Part shown: positions 6,908 to 11,463 of the stretch, one piece after another
Layout of the letters: the number at the start of each line of letters is the position of its first letter
Position numbering within the stretch: the first letter of the stretch is position 1
DNA from: an uncultured Myxococcales bacterium
GTDB lineage: Bacteria; Myxococcota_A; UBA9042
NCBI GenBank assembly: GCA_937915965.1
Contig: CALGHC010000781.1
Location: 1 to 11,463, forward strand
DNA length: 11,463 bases
Direction of reading: 5' to 3'
Program-made: the position numbers and the translations under genes
Notes under the pieces: generated by a model
The model's input: the letters and a program-made list of their open reading frames with translations, nothing else
What the model was told of the DNA's origin: nothing
Databases searched by the model: none

Positions 6908-9247
6908 CTAGCGAGGAGGAGGCCGCCGATACACGGACAGCATCGGCACCCCCTCGATCGAGACCTGCATCACCGGCGAGCGGACGTGGTAGCTCTGCAT
7001 CGCCTCAAGTTCGTAGTCATCATGGTCTTTTTGGTGGTGATAGAATCCCATCGCCGAGCCGCCTGGGTCGCCGCCATAGCGCAAATCGCTGCGGAACGAG
7101 CCCTCGCGGGCGTACATCTGGAACGACCCCCAGGCTGCGTTGTGGAACCAGACCCGCGCCCCCCGCGGCGCGAGGCGGTTGACCTCGTCGAGGCCAGAGC
7201 GCGTCGCGCCCCCCCAGAACTGCCGTTGCATGCCCGCCTCGGCGGCGCCGGGGATGCCACCGATCAGCTCGTTGTAGTAGGCCGTGCCGTGGGGGTGAAC
7301 GTCCCAGGTCGCCTGCGCAGACGGCAGGAGCACCAGGCCGGTCATCAACCAGGGCAGCACCGCGAGACCTGCGCGGCGGCGCCAGCACCCTGCACGGCTT
7401 GAGTCCTGCACGCGCTGCCGCCAGGCGAGCAAGCGCCAGGCGAGCAGGCGCCACACGGTGTCGAGCCCGCGGGCAGCCACCAGCAACATGAACGCCCACG
7501 CCAGCACCCAGTGTTTGACGCCGCCGAAGATGGGAGTGGATGGCATGGCGATCAGACCAATGGGCCAGATGATGGAGAGCAGGATAAGCCTGTCGAATCC
7601 GCGCTCTGCAGCCGTACACGCCACACCCGGCCAATGCCTGGGCGCGCCGGCGAGGTGTGCGTCGGCCCCGGCCTCGTTCGCCAATTCTGTCTCATGATCG
7701 CGATTGGCAGCGGACGCCGTGTAGTGGCCGAGACGGATCCGATCGACGATGCGCCGCACGCCACCGGCGGGGGCCGCCAGGATGCGCAGCCCCCGAACAA
7801 GTGGGGGCAGCGCCACGACCGGGAGGCCAATCGCAAACGCGACCAAGAGCGGCAGCGTCCACGTCAGCAGCGTCATCCCCACCGGGAAGACGACCGGGAA
7901 TGGCGGGTAGGCAAGCACCTGATGGAACCAGGTCTGCATGTAGTGTTCATGGTGAAGGTGAAACTCGATCCAGCGCATCAAGTTGTCGGCCGGATCGACC
8001 CAGAGCAACGGCCAGCCGGCGAAGAGCAGCATCGGACCGATGAAGAGCATGGCGAAGAAGACCCGCGGCACTGCGGGCAGCCGCAGCGGTTCGCGGCCAT
8101 CCCACAGCAGCGCGACGGCGACGGCGGCCGCGACGAGCGGTCCAAACGGCCAGGCAAGGACTGCCGCTACGAGCGCCAGCAGCGACCGCGCCAGCGACAA
8201 GCGCGCGGGCGGGAATCGTCCCTCGGCCGACGCGTCCCACAGCCAGTGCACCAAAAGCGGCAGTGGCAGGACCAGGGCGTTGTGTTTGGCCAGGAGCGAC
8301 ACGCCCCAAAGAAGCGCCGCCGGCAGGATCCAAGCGGGCGAGCGCAGCGCCCGGTACCAGGCCACCGTGGTCATGAAGAGCAGCGCGGTGATGGTCGTGT
8401 CGAACACGCTGAGGTGTGCGTGAAAGAACGTGCGCGGCAAGCACAACCAGCCGACGGCGGCGAGGAGAGCGAAGGGGCGAGCGACGGCGACGCCGCCGAA
8501 CAGGCCCCGGGCGACCAGCCACAGCGCCGCGATGAGCAGCCCCGCGAACACCTCAGCCGGCAGTCGCATCGCATCGGACTCGCTCATCAGATACGCCGGC
8601 CGCTGCTCGACCGCCTCGCAGGTGGTCCTCAGGGTGAGCCCATCGGCCAACGTGCTGCCGGCGGGCCGACACGCCTCCAGCAGCTGCTCGATCGAGAGCC
8701 CCTCGTCCAAGAGCAGGGTGGCCCGCCATCCGTCGCGCTGATGAACGGTGGCAGTGACGAGGAGCCGCGCGTCGAGGTCGTCCGGCACGCCGACCAGCTG
8801 CGGGGCCAGCAAGTTGACCCGCGCGCCGATCTCGAAGCCCTGGGCAGGGGCGAGCCTCTCGACGTCGGCGCGGATCCCTCCGCCGCCGTCCTTGGGCAGG
8901 CGTCGCAGGTTGCCAATCGGCCTCAGCTTGCGGCCAAACAGCCGCCACGCGTAGCCCGCGAGGATCTTGTTGAGCGGTGGGTGCTCGTGGTTATTGCGCC
9001 ACGTCCGTGTGATGTCGCCGTCGCGCAGCGCGTCGGCGCGCTGTTCGGCATCCTCGAAACGGACGAACCACTCCTGATAGGTCTCGCTGTGGGCGAAGTA
9101 GAAGGCCTCGTCACGCACGAAGCCGATATCGTTGGTGGCGAACAACACCGCGGTGGTGGCGACGATCAAGCCGAGCGCGACGGAGACGTCGAACAACCGG
9201 CCACCGTGCCGGGCCAGGCGGCCCTCAGGCGGGACCTCAGGCGTCAT
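6908..9247 (-). CDS. GT39-family integral membrane glycosyltransferase
   Basis: The 779-residue product looks like a polyprenyl-phosphate-sugar-dependent glycosyltransferase of the GT39 (PMT/ArnT-like) type acting at the outer face of the inner membrane. A first membrane segment at about 19-38 is followed by a loop with the acidic pair Asp46-Glu47 (FVRDEAFYF), the usual catalytic site of the family. NNHEHPPLNKILAGY (85-99) and FFHAHLSVFDTT (274-285) are further family-like motifs. Many hydrophobic segments run from about 230 to 480 and 551 to 645, with a soluble C-terminal part (about 648-779) containing HPHGTAYYNELIGG. Unusual is a long, probably periplasmic insertion (about 107-228) before the second group of membrane helices. 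The ATG at 9247 lies inside the preceding regulator gene with an 11-bp overlap, and GAGG sits 3 nt before it, suggesting translational coupling. Acceptor (lipid A, polysaccharide or protein) and sugar cannot be told from sequence. Confidence 0.87.
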   Translation of the reverse strand: MTPEVPPEGRLARHGGRLFDVSVALGLIVATTAVLFATNDIGFVRDEAFYFAHSETYQEWFVRFEDAEQRADALRDGDITRTWRNNHEHPPLNKILAGYAWRLFGRKLRPIGNLRRLPKDGGGGIRADVERLAPAQGFEIGARVNLLAPQLVGVPDDLDARLLVTATVHQRDGWRATLLLDEGLSIEQLLEACRPAGSTLADGLTLRTTCEAVEQRPAYLMSESDAMRLPAEVFAGLLIAALWLVARGLFGGVAVARPFALLAAVGWLCLPRTFFHAHLSVFDTTITALLFMTTVAWYRALRSPAWILPAALLWGVSLLAKHNALVLPLPLLVHWLWDASAEGRFPPARLSLARSLLALVAAVLAWPFGPLVAAAVAVALLWDGREPLRLPAVPRVFFAMLFIGPMLLFAGWPLLWVDPADNLMRWIEFHLHHEHYMQTWFHQVLAYPPFPVVFPVGMTLLTWTLPLLVAFAIGLPVVALPPLVRGLRILAAPAGGVRRIVDRIRLGHYTASAANRDHETELANEAGADAHLAGAPRHWPGVACTAAERGFDRLILLSIIWPIGLIAMPSTPIFGGVKHWVLAWAFMLLVAARGLDTVWRLLAWRLLAWRQRVQDSSRAGCWRRRAGLAVLPWLMTGLVLLPSAQATWDVHPHGTAYYNELIGGIPGAAEAGMQRQFWGGATRSGLDEVNRLAPRGARVWFHNAAWGSFQMYAREGSFRSDLRYGGDPGGSAMGFYHHQKDHDDYELEAMQSYHVRSPVMQVSIEGVPMLSVYRRPPPR
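7420..7449 (-). repeat. 15-bp direct repeat inside the glycosyltransferase gene
   Basis: Two adjacent copies of a 15-bp unit (GCCAGGCGAGCAAGC, then the same with one A-to-G change) lie at 7420-7434 and 7435-7449 on the plus strand. On the minus strand they encode LLAWR twice (about residues 601-610), between hydrophobic segments near the C-terminal part. This looks like a recent in-frame duplication. Confidence 0.85.
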
Positions 9248-10685
9248 CTTCCTCGGTGGCGTCCACGACGCGGCTGCCCGGAATCAAATCGTACTTTCGA
9301 GCCAGCCTGCGGAAATGCTTGCGATCGACGTCGGCCTCGCGGGCAGCCTGGCTGAGATTGCCGGAGTGGCGAGTCAGCAGCGTATGGATGTACTCCTTCT
9401 CGAAGGCCGCGAGCCACAAATCCTTGGCATCTTTGAAAGTCCTGTCCGACATCACCTGTACGGTCGCGCCACGCAACGGCTCGGTCCGTTGGCCTGCCTT
9501 GCTCCGCGGGCTCACGAGCCGCACGCCCGCGATGTGATCGGGCAGATCGTCGAGCCCGATGAACTCGCCATCCGCGAAGGAGCAAGCGCGCTCGACGACG
9601 TTGGTCAGCTCGCGCACGTTCCCCGGCCAGTCGTAGCGCATCATCGCCTCAAGGGCGGTGGTAGCGATGCCTTTCACCCGAGGTCCGTCGGCGCCCCGGT
9701 TGAAAGCGCCCCCTCGAAGGATGTGGCGAGCGAGCAACGGGATGTCCTCGCGACGCTCCCGCAGAGGCGGAAGCTGCAGGCGCACGACGCTGAGCCGATA
9801 GAAGAGGTCCTCGCGAAATCGGCCCGCAGCGACCTCCTCGGCGAGATTGCGATTCGTGGCGGCGATGACACGGACGTCGATCTTGACCGGGCGGTTGCTG
9901 CCGACGCGGCGGATCTCGCGGTGCTCAAGCGCACGCAGCAATTTGGGCTGCAGGTCAAGGGCGAGTTCGCCGATCTCGTCAAGCAGAATCGTTCCACCGT
10001 GGGCCATCTCCAGCAGGCCCTGGCGCGAGGCCAGCGCACCCGTAAAAGACCCCTTCTCGTGACCAAAGAGCTCGGACTCGATCAAGTTCTCCTGCACCGC
10101 ACCGCAGTCGAAGACGATGAAGGTGTTCGATGCCCGCGGCGAGAACTGGTGCACGGTGCGCGCGACAACCTCCTTGCCGGTGCCCGTCTCTCCTTCCAGC
10201 ACCACGGTCGCGCCAGTGGGGGCGATCTTCTCGATCACGCCGAACACCTGCCGCATGCGCTCGGACTTGCCGACGATCGCGCCGAGGGCCTCGCGGTGAC
10301 TGGGAGTGATCTCGACCCGCTCACTGAGCACAGAGAAGCGCAGCTCGGTGGCGCCAAGGCGCACGGCGGCCCCGCTCTGCAGGTATCCCTGCCGAACGCG
10401 CACCCGGTTGACCCAGCTGCCGTTGGCGCTGTCGAGGTCCTCGAGGAGGAAGTCGTCTCCGTCGAGGACGATGCGGGCGTGATAACGACTCACCTTGTCG
10501 TCGTCGAGGACCAGGTCGTTGTCCTCAAGCGAGCCAAGCGAGACAGTCGGTTGGTCAAAGATGTACTCGGCCACCTGGCCGTCGGTACCAACCCGAACCA
10601 GCTTGCAGCGTCGCAGAGTCAGGGAGGTGGAGAGCAGCTCGGACACGCGCGCCTCGGGGGCTGGAAGGCGCGCCAATTCGACCAC
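9237..10685 (-). CDS. FHA-domain sigma-54 enhancer-binding regulator
   Basis: The 482-residue product has three parts. An FHA domain (about 25-120) shows DLVLDDDKVSRYHARI (57-72) and SANGSWVN (86-93), so it should sense a phosphothreonine partner in place of a two-component receiver. A sigma-54 AAA+ domain (about 135-375) follows, with Walker A GETGTGKE (165-172), the sigma-54 contact loop as GSFTGA (212-217), Walker B GGTILLDE (230-237) and WPGNVREL (353-360). A Fis-type helix-turn-helix (about 441-467, SQAAREADVDRKHFRRL) ends the protein. It should activate sigma-54 promoters from the cytoplasm; targets are unknown. The GTG at 10685 follows an in-frame stop by one codon and has no clear Shine-Dalgarno; a GTG at 10646 with GAGG 5 nt upstream would shorten it by 13 residues without touching the FHA fold. 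Its 3' end overlaps the glycosyltransferase start by 11 bp. The FHA position usually held by Arg (GR) is Ser52. Confidence 0.93.
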   Translation of the reverse strand: MVELARLPAPEARVSELLSTSLTLRRCKLVRVGTDGQVAEYIFDQPTVSLGSLEDNDLVLDDDKVSRYHARIVLDGDDFLLEDLDSANGSWVNRVRVRQGYLQSGAAVRLGATELRFSVLSERVEITPSHREALGAIVGKSERMRQVFGVIEKIAPTGATVVLEGETGTGKEVVARTVHQFSPRASNTFIVFDCGAVQENLIESELFGHEKGSFTGALASRQGLLEMAHGGTILLDEIGELALDLQPKLLRALEHREIRRVGSNRPVKIDVRVIAATNRNLAEEVAAGRFREDLFYRLSVVRLQLPPLRERREDIPLLARHILRGGAFNRGADGPRVKGIATTALEAMMRYDWPGNVRELTNVVERACSFADGEFIGLDDLPDHIAGVRLVSPRSKAGQRTEPLRGATVQVMSDRTFKDAKDLWLAAFEKEYIHTLLTRHSGNLSQAAREADVDRKHFRRLARKYDLIPGSRVVDATEEDDA

Positions 10686-10730
10686 CGATCAGCCGTAGAG
10701 GCAAGGTGGCTCCCTGCGACCACGGGGCAG

Positions 10731-10800
10731 CTGAGAGCCGGCCGACGGGGAGCGTGCACGGGCCGCCCTGTCCGATTGGCGATCTCGGCCGGGCTCTCAG
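10731..10800. other. Long inverted repeat between dksA and the FHA regulator
   Basis: CTGAGAGCCGGCC (10731-10743) can pair with GGCCGGGCTCTCAG (10787-10800) as a 13-bp GC-rich stem with one bulged G and a 43-nt loop. The right arm is the downstream-most copy of the tandem repeat, and the other copies share its 9-nt core, so several alternative stems are possible. In the minus-strand transcript it would sit just after dksA, but no T-tract follows, so intrinsic termination is unproven; an attenuating or RNA-stabilising 3' structure is equally possible. Confidence 0.55.
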
Positions 10801-10847
10801 CCGGGCTCTCAGCCGGGCTCTCAGCCGGGCTGACAGCCGAGCTCTCA
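10788..10847. repeat. Five-copy 12-bp tandem repeat at the 3' end of dksA
   Basis: The plus-strand unit GCCGGGCTCTCA occurs exactly at 10788, 10800 and 10812, with variants at 10824 (GCCGGGCTGACA) and 10836 (GCCGAGCTCTCA). Read on the minus strand the unit is TGAGAGCCCGGC. The first copy supplies the dksA stop codon, and later copies stay in phase, repeating TGA in all but one. The array fills most of the gap next to the gene end. Confidence 0.92.
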
Positions 10848-11270
10848 GCCCTCGAAAGCAGTCATCCGCTTGCGACGCTTCTCGTACATGCGCTCGATCT
10901 TCTCCTGCTCTTCCTTGCAGTCGATGCAGAAGGTCGTCTCAAGGCGGGCTTTGAGGCGCGAAAAGCCGATCGGCATGCCGCAGCTCTCGCATTCGTCGTA
11001 CTCGCCCTGCTCCATTCGCCGCAGGGCTGTGTCGATCTTGCGCAGCAACACGGCCTCCCGATCGCGCAGCCGGTACTCGAACGCCTGATCGTAACCGACA
11101 GAGGCGACGTCCATCTCGTCGGCCATGCGCAGCTCGTCGGCATCCGGGCGCGAGGAGACCTCGCGGACCTGCTCGAGCAGTCGCTCGCGCTTCTCCATCA
11201 AGGCGCCGTGCAGTTCCTTGAACTGCTCCTTGGTCACGGGCTTGATATCATCGTCACGTAGGTTGCTCAC
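10845..11270 (-). CDS. dksA: DksA/TraR-family RNA polymerase regulator
   Basis: From the GTG at 11270 the product has 141 residues, close to the 151 of E. coli DksA. That start has AAGGGAG 6 nt upstream; the frame stays open further upstream, and an ATG at 11291 (148 residues) is possible but lacks a good Shine-Dalgarno. A coiled-coil region (about 14-88) carries the tip motif ADEMDVAS, keeping Asp51, Asp54 and Ala56, which correspond to the Asp71, Asp74 and Ala76 that E. coli DksA inserts into the secondary channel of RNA polymerase. A four-Cys zinc finger follows (Cys94, Cys97, Cys115, Cys118; CESCGMPIGFSRL). A basic C-terminal helix ends the protein. Both hallmarks being intact argues for a working DksA that acts with ppGpp in the stringent response, rather than a TraR-like relative. 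It has its own sigma-70-like promoter, and its stop codon belongs to a tandem repeat. Confidence 0.93.
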   Translation of the reverse strand: MSNLRDDDIKPVTKEQFKELHGALMEKRERLLEQVREVSSRPDADELRMADEMDVASVGYDQAFEYRLRDREAVLLRKIDTALRRMEQGEYDECESCGMPIGFSRLKARLETTFCIDCKEEQEKIERMYEKRRKRMTAFEG

Positions 11271-11276
11271 CGTCGA

Positions 11277-11283
11277 CTCCCTT
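11277..11283 (-). promoter_or_regulatory. Shine-Dalgarno deciding the dksA GTG start
   Basis: AAGGGAG on the minus strand lies 6 nt before the GTG at 11270-11268. No comparable site precedes the ATG at 11291, so the GTG is the preferred start. Confidence 0.65.
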
Positions 11284-11294
11284 GCGGCCATTCG

Positions 11295-11309
11295 GCCGGC
11301 GATGCCGGC
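11295..11309. other. Short perfect hairpin in the dksA leader
   Basis: GCCGGC, a 3-nt spacer and GCCGGC again form a 6-bp all-GC stem about 12 bp upstream of the dksA Shine-Dalgarno. It could modulate translation of the leader, but such GC palindromes arise easily by chance in this genome. Confidence 0.3.
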
Positions 11310-11367
11310 GCGTCGTCGCCGCAGGCTATTGGAATACAGCCGGCGACCACCCGAAAAACGGCGCAGT

Positions 11368-11396
11368 AATCTACGGCTGGAAGACGCTGCGGTCAA
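11368..11396 (-). promoter_or_regulatory. Sigma-70-like promoter of dksA
   Basis: TTGACC (11396-11391) and TAGATT (11373-11368) on the minus strand are separated by the optimal 17 nt and match consensus at five and four of six positions. The predicted start near 11361 gives a leader of about 90 nt before the GTG. This is the best promoter match in the window. Confidence 0.5.
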
Positions 11397-11463
11397 GGGC
11401 TGACGGCTGCCAGGATCCACCACCCTGCTCGTGAATGAGCGCTCGCCGCTGCGGAATCTGCCT

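Noticed and set aside
7511..9355. Plus-strand open frame of 614 codons
   Set aside because: It lies opposite the GT39 gene, and its translation is rich in Arg, Gln, Glu and Gly with no recognisable domain or membrane pattern. It is the kind of shadow frame expected from strong GC bias at third positions.
9132..11261. Plus-strand open frame of 709 codons
   Set aside because: It runs antisense across the FHA regulator and most of dksA, whose frames carry clear family motifs. The plus frame shows none, so it is a shadow.
11325..11342. Short stem GGCT/AGCC in the dksA leader
   Set aside because: It has only six pairs, including one G-U pair, which is not above background.
11271..11423. N-terminal extension of DksA to 192 residues
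   Set aside because: The frame is open, but the added residues are Arg/Ser-rich, unlike the family, and would include the predicted promoter and leader. The GTG at 11270 has a good Shine-Dalgarno.

Overview
The window suggests a free-living, high-GC bacterium of the Myxococcota/Deltaproteobacteria type, possibly Nannocystales- or Bradymonadales-like. The clues are the GC-biased codon use, an FHA-type sigma-54 activator, very Cys-rich modular lipoproteins with Asp/Ala-rich stalks, and an outer-membrane protein resembling a family I know mainly from Myxococcales. This placement is inferred from style and was not tested against a database. All six supported genes lie on the minus strand, so transcription runs from high to low coordinates.

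From the right edge, region by region: (1) 11463-10845 holds a sigma-70-like promoter and a DksA-type RNA polymerase regulator that keeps both the zinc site and the acidic tip. Its stop codon is the first codon of a five-copy 12-bp tandem repeat, and an inverted copy of the repeat sits further downstream. (2) 10685-6908 holds an FHA-AAA+-Fis sigma-54 enhancer-binding protein whose 3' end overlaps the start of a GT39 membrane glycosyltransferase by 11 bp, so the two are probably one translationally coupled unit. (3) 6731-5049 holds an outer-membrane beta-barrel protein with its own candidate promoter and a strong Shine-Dalgarno. (4) 4790-1 holds two tandem paralogous lipoproteins, the second cut by the window edge. 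They alternate predicted beta-sandwich (MAM/jelly-roll-like) domains with arrays of six-Cys repeats.

How the genes fit together: DksA and the sigma-54 activator are regulators. The other four act in the envelope: a polyprenyl-sugar-dependent glycosyltransferase, a barrel, and two lipid-anchored putative surface adhesion or binding proteins. A link between the glycosyltransferase and the lipoproteins is only suggested by proximity. No transposon, CRISPR array, tRNA or rRNA was seen. There is no gene-free stretch above 300 bp. The gaps (1544-1604, 4791-5048, 6732-6907, 10686-10844 and 11271-11463) hold the promoters, hairpins and repeats listed, and otherwise nothing I recognise.
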